Positions 1 to 7,941 of a stretch of DNA of 21,782 bases are shown piece by piece (position 1 is the first letter of the stretch; each line of letters starts with the position of its first letter). The notes beneath the pieces are model-generated. The model was not told where the DNA came from and made no database searches. It worked only from the letters and a program-made list of their open reading frames with translations. This DNA comes from Pavlovales sp. CCMP2436 (taxonomy: Eukaryota; Haptophyta; Pavlovophyceae; Pavlovales), in NCBI GenBank assembly GCA_026770615.1, contig MU631646.1, positions 3,398-25,179 of the forward strand, in the 5' to 3' direction. A program made the position numbers and the translations under genes.

Positions 1-412
1 CGTGATGTGGTCCATGGCCAGGAAATCCATTCTGATGAGGTTCTGAGGTGCAGGATGGATTTCTGCACCTTCCAAAAGGATTCCTCTGGCGAGATGGATT
101 AATCTCAGAATGGGAGAATTTTAAAGATGGTCTATAGAGAAATCGTTAAAAAAAACTTCCACCCGCCAAGAAAGAAAAAAACAAATTCAGTGTAGAACGG
201 CCCACCACCACCGCCGCCGCCGCCGCCTCCGCCGCCGCCGCCGCCTCCGCCAACTAACAACCCTGTTCAAATAAAACGCTCCACTTTTAAAAACGCTTAA
301 AAATAAAAAAGCTTCCAATTGGCGAATTCCTTCCTCGTGCCCTCATTAGCCTCGGGCTCTCGAGATCTCGCCTGCGCTCAGAGGACTGCATCGAACTCGC
401 GCGCGAGCTGCC
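1..412. other. 5' flank of the HD-domain gene, no gene seen
   Basis: I see no supportable coding region here. The left part is of average composition and holds a small hairpin (AGGTGCAG, about 48-55, pairing with CTGCACCT, about 65-72). The right part has a CCG microsatellite followed by an AT-rich stretch, then GC-rich sequence leading into the ATG at 413. It probably contains the promoter and 5' UTR of the downstream gene, but no motif can be assigned. Confidence 0.5.
199..252. repeat. CCG/CCT trinucleotide microsatellite
   Basis: Runs of CCG interrupted by CCT, in an otherwise AT-leaning upstream region. No long ORF uses it as a proline or alanine tract on the plus strand into the neighbouring gene, so it is probably non-coding. 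Confidence 0.85.
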
Positions 413-1375
413 ATGATGGCCGCACGGCGCGTGTACGCCTGCGCCGCCGCGCTGGCGCTCCTCTGCTCGACGCCCTCCGCCAGCCACGTGCAGCGGTGGT
501 CGCCCTCGCGGTCGGTCTTCGCCCGCTCAGTCTCCGTGCGGCCGATGACAAGCCGGGCGAGCGTCTCTGTCGAAGGCACGGAGCCTTCGCTGGAGCAGCG
601 CTCGTACGCCAAGGCGTACGCCACGCGCCTCGCGCAGGCCACTGGCTACCTCAAGCCGCACATGAAGCAGATCGCGAGCGCGCTCAAGTATGCGGTGGAG
701 GCGCACGACGGGCAGACGCGGAGAAGCGGCGAGCCCTTCGTCACACACCCGATCGAGGTGGCGCTGATCCTCGCGGGCCTGCGGATGGACGCGGCGACCG
801 TGATCGCCGGACTGCTGCACGACACGGTCGAGGATTGCGAGCACGTCACCATCTACGACCTTCGTACCCGTTTCGGCAACGAGGTCGCTCGCATAGTCGA
901 GGGTGAGACCAAGGTCTCAAAGCTGCACACGACGGGATCGAAGCAATTCGACCAGCGAATGAACACACGCGCGATGCTGCTCGCGATGGCTGAGGACTGG
1001 CGCATCATCGTCGTCAAGCTCGCCGACCGCCTGCACAACATGCGCACGATCGGCGCGATGCCGATCGAGAAGCAAGTGCGTGTTGCCGCCGAGACGCTCG
1101 ACGTCTTCGTGCCGCTGGCCAGGACGCTGGGCATTAAGCCGCTCGAGGACGAGCTGCGCCAGCTGAGCCTTAAAACCTTCGCGCTGGCGATCGACGTGTC
1201 AATCGCCAGCCACGAGGCAGCCACCGCGCTGGGGCGCAGCACGCAGCTCGAGCGCCTGCTCGAGGACGACTACGTGCTGCGGGAACGCCGCGTAAAAGCT
1301 CGGCTAGAGGAGCACCGCGTCATCTGGGACGCGCACCAGCTGGCCTGGAACGTGGGGATGACGCCCGCACTGTGA
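413..1375 (+). CDS. RelA/SpoT-type HD-domain (p)ppGpp hydrolase, synthetase domain absent, probably plastid-targeted
   Basis: Single-exon ORF of 320 residues, starting at the first of two adjacent ATGs. Seen: the HD hydrolase signature of the RelA/SpoT family, with THP (H112), HDTVED (H136, D137, E140, D141) and KLADRLHNMRT (D205, N209), i.e. the metal- and ppGpp-binding residues are all kept. The helix after the HD domain (LARTLGIKPLEDEL) is the usual SpoT continuation, but the protein then stops, about 100 residues after the HD core, with no synthetase (RelA_SpoT) or TGS domain. Residues 1-25 form a hydrophobic signal-peptide-like segment (ACAAALALLCSTPSASH) followed by an Arg/Ser-rich stretch, the bipartite form expected for import into a secondary plastid. 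Family knowledge: such proteins remove the 3' pyrophosphate of ppGpp; the cytosolic relative MESH1 also acts on NADPH. Plastid location is inference. A diverged synthetase-like gene lies at 9074-10480. Confidence 0.88.
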   Translation: MMAARRVYACAAALALLCSTPSASHVQRWSPSRSVFARSVSVRPMTSRASVSVEGTEPSLEQRSYAKAYATRLAQATGYLKPHMKQIASALKYAVEAHDGQTRRSGEPFVTHPIEVALILAGLRMDAATVIAGLLHDTVEDCEHVTIYDLRTRFGNEVARIVEGETKVSKLHTTGSKQFDQRMNTRAMLLAMAEDWRIIVVKLADRLHNMRTIGAMPIEKQVRVAAETLDVFVPLARTLGIKPLEDELRQLSLKTFALAIDVSIASHEAATALGRSTQLERLLEDDYVLRERRVKARLEEHRVIWDAHQLAWNVGMTPAL

Positions 1376-1510
1376 ACATAATCAATTTTATTTATTTATT
1401 CAAACGACTTCGAAATTTCGATTTTCAATTTCAACTAACTTTTTTTGTAGTAGTTATACGCGCGTCATTTTGTAACCCCCCCCCTCCCCCCGTATCCTTC
1501 TGTACATAAG

Positions 1511-1657
1511 GGGGGGTCGTTCAACGTTATGTTTGAAAGAAAAAATAACGAGCTGGGGGCCGGGTCGTTCCGGCCACTTTTTCAAAAGGAGCGAGGGGGG
1601 TGTCGTTCCGGCCTCTGACTGATCGCAAAGGAGCGAGGGGGGGCCGGGGGGTCGTTC
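1511..1657 (+). repeat. Cluster of G-tract + GTCGTTC boxes
   Basis: GTCGTTC preceded by a run of Gs (the third copy has TGTCGTTC) occurs at 1516-1522, 1564-1570, 1602-1608 and 1651-1657, with a fifth copy at 2084-2090. The first and fifth share a longer match, GGGGGTCGTTCAACGT, and so bracket the satellite region. The middle copies are linked by a repeated AAAGGAGCGAGGGGG segment (about 1585-1600 and 1627-1642). Two further GTCGTTCG copies lie at 7585 and 7599. Function unknown. Confidence 0.7.
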
Positions 1658-1671
1658 CGCCCGATCGGCAC

Positions 1672-1870
1672 AGATCTGCGCTCTGCGCTCTGCGCTCGGC
1701 GTTCAGCGGGCGCTTGGCGCTCGGCGCTTGGCGCTCGGCGCTCGGCGCTCGGCGGGCGCTTGGCGCTCGGCGCTTGGTGCCCTGCGCAGATCTGCGCCGC
1801 CAAGCGCCAAGCGCCGAGCGCCAAGGTCTAGCGTAGATCTACGCTCGGCGCAGATCTGCGCTCGGTTCCC
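1672..1870. repeat. GC-rich satellite with long inverted repeat
   Basis: Tandem alternation of GCGCTTGGC and GCGCTCGGC units runs from about 1700 to 1778 and is then followed by its reverse complement at about 1799-1825, so the two blocks can pair into a long hairpin or cruciform. The palindrome CGCAGATCTGCG occurs between the arms (about 1786) and recurs in part at about 1672 and in full near 1850; TAGCGTAGATCTACGCT at about 1829-1845 is a related palindrome. Seen directly; origin unknown. Confidence 0.8.
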
Positions 1871-2163
1871 ACGATGGCCGCGCTGGCTTCTGGTGGTATG
1901 TGATGAGCTGACAGATGGCTTGCGTGCAGACTTGAAAATCAACGCGGGATCAACTCTCTCCCAGGGGCAGGGGCGGACACTTCGATTTCTCGAAGATTCG
2001 TTCAGTATTTAGTTTATATATGAATATAATTATATATACTATTTATTATTTAATATTTATAAATGTAACGTGGTAATACGGGGGTCGTTCAACGTCATTC
2101 GAACTGTTTTGGTATCACCGCAATGAGGTGATGCTGACCAAGTGCACGGATACGTAATACAGT

Positions 2164-2723
2164 TCACACTTTGCAGATCCCGATAATTATTTTGCCTGCA
2201 CGCTGCGGCGCGCTGCGGACGCGCGGCCTGGTCGTAGTAGTCCTCGTCACCCGTCCTCCTTCTCGTCGTCTCCGTCGTCGTTCTCGTTGCCGCCGCCTGC
2301 CTGCGCCGCTAAGACGAGGTCGAGGAACGCCCATCGACTTGGCCACGACGGCCGCGGGCTCGGTTTTGCGTGGCTCGCCGTTCTTCTTCAGCGAGAAGGC
2401 CGACATACCCGACGGGAGCGCAGCCGCCGTAGGCGTGGCAACGTTGGCAGCCGCCTCGCACTTCTGCTTGGCCCTTTTGTTGGCCATGTGCTTCTTGGAC
2501 AACTGCCGGTTGCGGCGACGATGTTGGCCTTGACCTCGTTATGCACGTTTTCGAGGTCGACGACCACATTGTCGACGGCGTCGTCGTCGACGACCTCCGC
2601 CTCGAGCTCCGACGGCGCGTACCTGCTCACGCCAGCGTCCTCGCGCGCTTGCTGAGCAGCAGCGGCGTTGAGGTTCGTGCTGCCGCCCTTTTTGCCGCCG
2701 TCGAGCTTGACCTTGCGAGGCAT
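2164..2723 (-). pseudogene. Possible frameshifted coding remnant, unknown product
   Basis: On the minus strand an ATG at 2723 opens a 111-residue frame that begins MPRKVKLDGGKKGG and has a plausible mixed composition up to DLENVHNEVKANIVAA. Directly after that point, the adjacent frame (to a stop at 2164) continues with an equally protein-like stretch (NRQLSKKHMANKRAKQK, then SAFSLKKNGEPRKTEP), while the first frame turns into Arg/Pro/Ser-rich sequence. This is what a single-base frameshift near 2505 would give; a very short intron is the alternative. I recognise no family. The 3' end becomes Arg-rich low complexity. It could be a decayed transposon or viral-type gene, or not coding at all. 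Confidence 0.25.
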
Positions 2724-3375
2724 CCTCTGGTCGTCGGTTGAAGGAACACCGCGCGCACCAACGCTGGCGAGTTTTGCGACTGGTAGTGGCATACCCCGTG
2801 CGCCGCGAGCCACTGCACGGGGCTGGGCTAAGAGCGAGCACTCGAGCTGGGAGCCATCGTGCCACCGATGTTCCTTCATCATGCGGCGTAACACAATTTC
2901 CACTGTGACTCTTTACGCTTGACATTTTTATTGCGGTGCACTGAGTCTACACTGAACCTCTGACAGACACTCGGACAGAGTCAGTCAGAGTGAGTCCGTG
3001 ATAATCAGCCGGCAGGCGGTGACTGTTACCCGGGCCATCTGGACGCAGAAACTGCGCCCAAGGCGGTAGAAGTGGCATCAGAACATCATTCTTTTTTTAC
3101 TCTTGTCAATCAGTTAACTAACTATGTACGTATGACTCAATTTGACTGTTATGAATCTCTCCGCATTAATTATTTTCCATGTCATTGACAGTGACACTGA
3201 GTCACGACATCACAACAATACTGGTCTGCGGACTAACACTGGAATTGCTGTGAGTGTGACGTTCACGGGTCATTGTTCACGAGTATAGGACTATAGCTAA
3301 CCGCGCAGTGAGGGTACGCGTACTGATCCGCGCGTACACGCCCGGGCTGGATCAACTTTGCAGAAGGGCAGAGCG
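2724..3375. other. Spacer with clustered GAGTC/GACTC motifs
   Basis: No supportable gene. About 2905-3205 holds six GAGTC or GACTC half-sites within 300 bases, including the small inverted repeat GTGACACTGAGTCAC. The segment lies beyond the 3' end of the Treslin-like gene (which ends at 3376 on the minus strand) and upstream of the putative remnant at 2723. Confidence 0.5.
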
Positions 3376-6300
3376 CTAGCGCAAGAGCAGCGGCGTCTCT
3401 ATCACCCTGCGTCTCGAGCTGCGCGGCTCGAACGACTCGTCGTCGCCAGGCGCGAGCTTGTCCGCGGAGAAGAGGCCGCGCGCACGCTGCGGCCGCTGCG
3501 TCGCGGGGAGTCCCTTGGAGGAGTTGCCGGGGAAGCGGCGCGTGTTGACCGCCGGCGTCTGCGTCACGAGCACTTGCGGCGCACCCATGCCCGAGCTTGG
3601 CGGCGCCCGGCTCGTCAGCTGCAGCAGCGGCTGCGCGGCGGGAGTCGCGCTCGGCCCGAAGAGCCCACCGCCGCCCTGCGCGCTGGGCCCGGGGTCGCCG
3701 TCGCCCGCCCCGCCTGGGGCGAAGAGGCGCGCGCGCCGGCTGACGTGCACGAGGCCCTGCTCGCCCGGCTCCAGCGAGCGTGGCTGCGCGCGCTTGCGCG
3801 ACGCGTGCGGCGGCGGGTTGGGCGCAGCGAGCCGTCGACCGGCGGGCAGCGCGAAGAGCTGGCCGACGTGCCGGCCGAGCTGGCGCACGTTGAGCTTGGC
3901 GTCCTTGGCCTTCTTCTTGCGCTGCGCGTTGCGCACCTGCCGCTCGTACGAGACGAGCCGCGCGGGCCGCTGCAGCTTCTCGAGCTGCTCGCGCTGCCGC
4001 GAGGGCGTCGGGCGCGAGAGCGCCGCGCGGCCGGCGGCCTTGTCGCCGGCGCGCTGCGCGGGCTGCTTGCCCGCGGCGCCGTTGGGCGGCGGCGAGCGTG
4101 GGCCATGCTCCTCGCCCAGCCGGCTGCTCGGTGAGGGCGGCGGCTGCTGCGACCCGCTGCCGTCCGGCGGCAGCGCCACGAGCGCGCGCGAGCCGGCGCC
4201 CGGCTCGGCGGCGTCGGTGAACGGGAAGTCGCCGCCGCCAAGCTGCTCGGCGCCGGCATCGTCCTCGTCCTCGTCGTCGAGGTTGAGCGCGTCGAGCCGC
4301 TGCGCGAACTGCGGCAGCGCCTGCGCGTACCGCAGGCGCAGCGCGCGCACGAACGGGCGGACCTCGGGCGCGTCGTCCTGCTCCATGGCCGCGAGCATTG
4401 AGAGCATCTTCTCGATCGCCTCGCGGCTCTGCTTGCTCAGCGTGCCGCCCGAGCTCGCCTTGCGACGCTTGCCCGCGCCCGGGGAGGAGGCCGCCTTGGC
4501 GCCGCCGGCGGTCCGGCTTGCCTCGCGCGCGCGCGCGAGCGCCATCTCGAGGCGCAGGCCGATCTGCAGTTGGTACTCACGCCGGCGGCCGCGCGCGTCC
4601 CCGGCCGCCTCGGCGTGTATCTCCTTGGGCTCGCGCAGCAGCGTGGCCGTCACGTCCGCGTCGAGCGTCGCCACGGCGGCCTCGCGCGGCTGCGCGGGCA
4701 GCGGCGACTTGGTCGCAGCCGGCGAGGAGCGCGCGGCAACGGCGGCGACCAGCGCCTCGCCCCCGCGCCAGCTGTCGCGCAGGGTGAGCGTCTGCTTGGC
4801 CGGCGACGCCGTCCTGCGCGCGGGCGAGGCCCTTGCGGGCGAGGCCCTTGCGGGCGAGGCCCTTGCGGGCGAGGCCCTTGTGGGCGAGGCCCTGGCGGGC
4901 GAGGCCCTGGCCGGCGACGCGACGCAGAGGGTCACGGGCGCGCCGGCCTCCGCCTCCGCCGCCTCGGGCGAGCCGCGCGCCGAGCGCGAGCGGCGGCCGG
5001 TGGAGGGCGCGGCGCGTGGCGTGGGCAGCCGGGCGAGCACGGCCAGCGCCTCGGGCACCACGCGCTCGCCAAGGGTCGCAAGGAGCTGCTCCCAGCCCGC
5101 GCACGCGATCAGTCCGTCGCACGCGCCGCGGAAGGCCGCGAGCGCGTCCTCGCCGTCCACCGCCGCGACGAGCTGCCGCAGGTTCTGCGCCACGGACGCG
5201 GGCAGCGGCGGCGGCGGCGCGGGCGCGCGGGCGCGCGACGGCGGCTGCGGCGGCTCGGGGTCGAGGACGAGGACGAGCCTGTTCTCCTCGTCCGCGCCGG
5301 AGGCCGTGCTCTCCGCGGCGGGCTGCGGCGGGGCCGACGCCGGCTGCGCGAGAGCGGAGGGAGCGGAGGAATCGCACGTTGACAGGCTCGGCGGCGCGGG
5401 CGGCTGCGGCGTCGGCGGCGGCGCGGCGCGCGCCTCTGCGCGCCTGCGCTGCCGCTCATCGAGCCTTGCTGCCATGCGCCGGCGCAGGTCCGCGTCCGCG
5501 GGGTCGGCGACCGCAGCGAGCGCGCTCCTGGTGCGCACGGGCTCCCCGCCCTGCCGCGCGCCCAGGCTGGGGTGGCGCCGGGCCGTGCCGAGCGCCGCGA
5601 GCGCCGCGGGCCAGGAGATGGGCAGCAGCGCTCTAGCCTGGGCGAGCCCGCCAGCCATCCCTGCGTGGCCGGGCTGAGCCTCGGCGGCCGAGCCCGCACC
5701 GGCGCTGCCGGCCGCACGCTGCCCCGGAGCCGCGCGCGGGCGGCGGGGCGGGCCGATGCACGCGCCCGAGGCCGCGTCGAGCAGGCTGCCGAGCTCGCGC
5801 GCGCGGCTTCGGAGCAGATCGCGCGCGGCGCCGAGCGCCTGTGCGTGCGCGGGCGGCGCGAGCGCCGGAGCGGGGGCGGCGGGGGGGGCGCGTGCGCTGC
5901 CCGCGCCGGCCGCGCCGGCGCGCAGGAGCGCGGCGCAGCGCTTCGAGCTAACGGGGACGAGCGTGGCCGCCGTGAGCGTGAGCGGCGTGAGCAGGAAGTG
6001 CACCGGAGGCTCGACGGCGGCTGGCTGCTTGGGCTGCTGCGCGGCGGCGAGGTCCGTTGCCTCGACAAGTGCGCAGAGCCCCTCCTCGGCGAGCGCGTGC
6101 AGCAGCACCGGCCACACGAGCGCGTCAACGGCGTCCGCCGCGCCACCCGCCTCCGGCCGCTCAGGGGCGCGCGCGGATGCGCGGAGGACGTGCTGGCAGC
6201 CAGAGTCGCCGTCAGCGTCGGGCGCGAGCGCGCCCGCCTGAGCGCACGCGACGAGGCGCAGCGAACCGAGCGGCCTTGCGCTCGAGCCGAGGTGCACCGT

Positions 6301-7110
6301 CTCCACGTCGCAGAGAGGCTCCCCGTCCTCGAGGAAGATCGTGAGCGCCGAGCACGCCTGCCTCGGCGCGGCCGCCTGCGCGGCGCGCGAGCCGCGGCGA
6401 CCCTCGCGCGGCCGCAGCGCGCTCTCGAGTGCAAGGCCGAGCGGCAGCGGCGCGCAGCCGTCGAGGAGCAGCCACTCGAGCGGCACCACGCCGCCCGTCC
6501 CACGCTCGACCATCTGCGCGGCGCGCACGCGCGCGCTGTGCTCTTGTGCGCGCGGCGCGGGCGCGGCGGGCGCCGGATGCGAACCCGAGTCGACCCAGTG
6601 CACGCGGATGCGCTTGGACTGCGCGTGGCTGATTAGCGCGTCGAGCTTACGCGAGGCGACCGCCAGCCCCGCGCCGCTGCCCAAGATCGCGGGCGAGACG
6701 ACCACGACGTGACCCAGGCTGCCGCTCGCGCCGCCAAAGTCGCGCAGCCACGCGGGGATGCCCAGCACCGTCGTGCACGCGTCGCAGAGCTGCTCCGAGC
6801 CTGCCGAGTCCCCCACGGTGGCCGCGGCGTGCGCGGCCCGCAGCGCCGCGTGCAGCGCGTCGATGCTCGCTGCGTCGATTGGACCCACGTCTACGGGCGC
6901 GCCGACGTCGGCCGCCTGACCATAGACGAGGCCCGACCAGCGCAGCGAGCCGCCCATGCCGCGCTCGCCGTCGTCCGCCGGCTCGAGCTGCTCGCTCGCG
7001 CAGTCGGCGAAGAACTCGACCAGGCGCAGCGCCGCGACCATGAGCTCGTCGGGCGTGTGCCCGCCCGCCCACTGCGCCGCCGAGCCATCGACGAGAAGGG
7101 CAAGCTGCAT
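3376..7110 (-). CDS. TICRR: Treslin/TICRR (Sld3-type) DNA replication initiation protein
   Basis: Single-exon frame of 1244 residues. I start at ATG 7110, because the frame extends upstream without any further ATG and the protein then opens directly on a beta strand, MQLALLVDGS. Seen: an N-terminal VWA-like fold (strands at LALLVDGS, GHVVVVSP, RIRVHWVDS, with a D-x-S motif); Ala/Pro-rich linkers; eight S-P-x-R/K sites in a row (S732 to S769); then a segment of about 775-945 containing YQLQIGLRLEM and VRALRLRYAQALPQFAQRL, which matches the Sld3-Treslin domain as I know it; a Lys/Arg-rich stretch near 1055-1075 (NAQRKKKAKDAK); and TP sites at the extreme C-terminus (IETPLLLR). Family role: CDK-phosphorylated Treslin/Sld3 binds TopBP1/Dpb11 and brings Cdc45 to the MCM helicase in the nucleus. 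MTBP, a partner with a similar N-terminal fold, is the main alternative. Length suits Treslin of protists (animal forms are longer). Confidence 0.7.
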   Translation of the reverse strand: MQLALLVDGSAAQWAGGHTPDELMVAALRLVEFFADCASEQLEPADDGERGMGGSLRWSGLVYGQAADVGAPVDVGPIDAASIDALHAALRAAHAAATVGDSAGSEQLCDACTTVLGIPAWLRDFGGASGSLGHVVVVSPAILGSGAGLAVASRKLDALISHAQSKRIRVHWVDSGSHPAPAAPAPRAQEHSARVRAAQMVERGTGGVVPLEWLLLDGCAPLPLGLALESALRPREGRRGSRAAQAAAPRQACSALTIFLEDGEPLCDVETVHLGSSARPLGSLRLVACAQAGALAPDADGDSGCQHVLRASARAPERPEAGGAADAVDALVWPVLLHALAEEGLCALVEATDLAAAQQPKQPAAVEPPVHFLLTPLTLTAATLVPVSSKRCAALLRAGAAGAGSARAPPAAPAPALAPPAHAQALGAARDLLRSRARELGSLLDAASGACIGPPRRPRAAPGQRAAGSAGAGSAAEAQPGHAGMAGGLAQARALLPISWPAALAALGTARRHPSLGARQGGEPVRTRSALAAVADPADADLRRRMAARLDERQRRRAEARAAPPPTPQPPAPPSLSTCDSSAPSALAQPASAPPQPAAESTASGADEENRLVLVLDPEPPQPPSRARAPAPPPPLPASVAQNLRQLVAAVDGEDALAAFRGACDGLIACAGWEQLLATLGERVVPEALAVLARLPTPRAAPSTGRRSRSARGSPEAAEAEAGAPVTLCVASPARASPARASPTRASPARASPARASPARASPARRTASPAKQTLTLRDSWRGGEALVAAVAARSSPAATKSPLPAQPREAAVATLDADVTATLLREPKEIHAEAAGDARGRRREYQLQIGLRLEMALARAREASRTAGGAKAASSPGAGKRRKASSGGTLSKQSREAIEKMLSMLAAMEQDDAPEVRPFVRALRLRYAQALPQFAQRLDALNLDDEDEDDAGAEQLGGGDFPFTDAAEPGAGSRALVALPPDGSGSQQPPPSPSSRLGEEHGPRSPPPNGAAGKQPAQRAGDKAAGRAALSRPTPSRQREQLEKLQRPARLVSYERQVRNAQRKKKAKDAKLNVRQLGRHVGQLFALPAGRRLAAPNPPPHASRKRAQPRSLEPGEQGLVHVSRRARLFAPGGAGDGDPGPSAQGGGGLFGPSATPAAQPLLQLTSRAPPSSGMGAPQVLVTQTPAVNTRRFPGNSSKGLPATQRPQRARGLFSADKLAPGDDESFEPRSSRRRVIETPLLLR
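4798..4921 (-). repeat. 15-bp coding minisatellite encoding tandem ASPAR units
   Basis: Seven 15-bp units (plus-strand form GGGCGAGGCCCTTGC with small changes) inside the Treslin-like gene. Read on the minus strand each gives Ala-Ser-Pro-Ala-Arg (one is ASPTR), and an eighth degenerate site SPAK follows. Unit length is a multiple of three, so changes in copy number keep the frame. Confidence 0.9.
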
Positions 7111-7941
7111 GGCCTCCTTCCCTTTGGCTGCTGCGCCCTCGTTGGCCTCTGCGCGCGCGTCACTCGCGCTCACCCGCTGTGTACGGTGTTGGAGGGCCTG
7201 GCAGCGGGACGCAGCTTCTTGGCGCGAATTCAAGATGTCGCTCTGACTGACTGGAGGCGAGGTCGGTGCGAGCGGAGCTGCGGGCACGCAGCACCCTGGG
7301 AGGTGAAGACTGCCTTAACGTGCCCTTCAAGGCGCTCATCCGCTCCGCGCGCGCCGTCAGGAGGTGCGCAAACTACTCGTCCCTGGCTACGGTCGGCGGT
7401 CGAGCCCGGGACGCGCCTGACAGCTCTATGGCAGCGGCTGAATATAATGGAAGGACCTCATGGTCTCGATCTGGGCGATTTGAAGGACAGAGGAGCGTCT
7501 GCTGGTGTTCAATTTCACAGCCTCTCATTCAACGCGTTTTTTTTTTTTTTTTTTTTAGTTAGGTTATGTAACTTCAGCCGGGAAGTCGTTCGAACCAGTC
7601 GTTCGCACGCGGCGACTCCACCATTGCCTCGATATGCTGCAGCCAACTCGATTTCGAAGCCGCAAAACCTCATCCAGAAACAGCGGGTCATCCGCTCGTC
7701 CGGCACGTATCAGGTCTGTGTGGCCTCTAGAGGCGCATACCACCACCGACAGGAGACGCGGTCGGTCTTCGACGTGTAGACACGCCGCCTGGGTCTGGGT
7801 GACCGATTGCTGACGACGCCGAAGTTAAAAACATCGGCCAAGTCGGGCGCGGCGGAGGACTCGAGCAAGGGACTCGAGAAGGAGGAGGAGGAGAGAGCTC
7901 CACGGAGGAGAACGGGGCGGAGGGAGTCGAGCAGCCCACGT
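7111..7941. other. Divergent intergenic region between the Treslin-like and FUN14 genes
   Basis: Presumed promoter space for both divergent genes. The sequence nearest 7110 keeps an open frame on the minus strand up to 7287 but without an ATG. It contains a 20-T tract (7537-7556) and two GTCGTTCG boxes (7585-7592 and 7599-7606) related to the box cluster at 1516-1657. Nothing else is recognisable; the last 130 bases are GC-rich and probably the FUN14 5' UTR. Confidence 0.5.

Larger units (their letters stand above)
1376..2163. other. Repeat-rich spacer downstream of the HD-domain gene
   Basis: No credible gene. It starts AT-rich after the stop codon, then carries five copies of a G-tract plus GTCGTTC box, a GC-rich satellite with a long inverted repeat, a short average-composition segment, and an AT-rich stretch (about 2005-2065). 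The Arg/Ala/Ser-rich ORFs in this area are translations of the satellite and not genes. Confidence 0.65.

Noticed and set aside
30..50. TGATGA and CTGA motifs resembling C and D boxes of a snoRNA
   Set aside because: The two boxes are only a few bases apart and there is no terminal stem, so a C/D snoRNA is not possible as read.
1582..1942. Overlapping open frames with repeated PSAERR/APSAKR units
   Set aside because: They are six-frame readings of the GC-rich satellite on both strands with no start context or domain.
3458..5677. Long plus-strand open frame (739 codons) opposite the Treslin-like gene, plus other long antisense frames there
   Set aside because: Extreme GC content removes stop codons from all frames; the translation is Ala/Arg/Ser low complexity, while the minus-strand frame has recognisable domains.
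7111..7287. Upstream extension of the Treslin-like frame by 59 codons
   Set aside because: It has no ATG (opens on GTG) and no domain content; the VWA-like strand begins exactly at the ATG at 7110.
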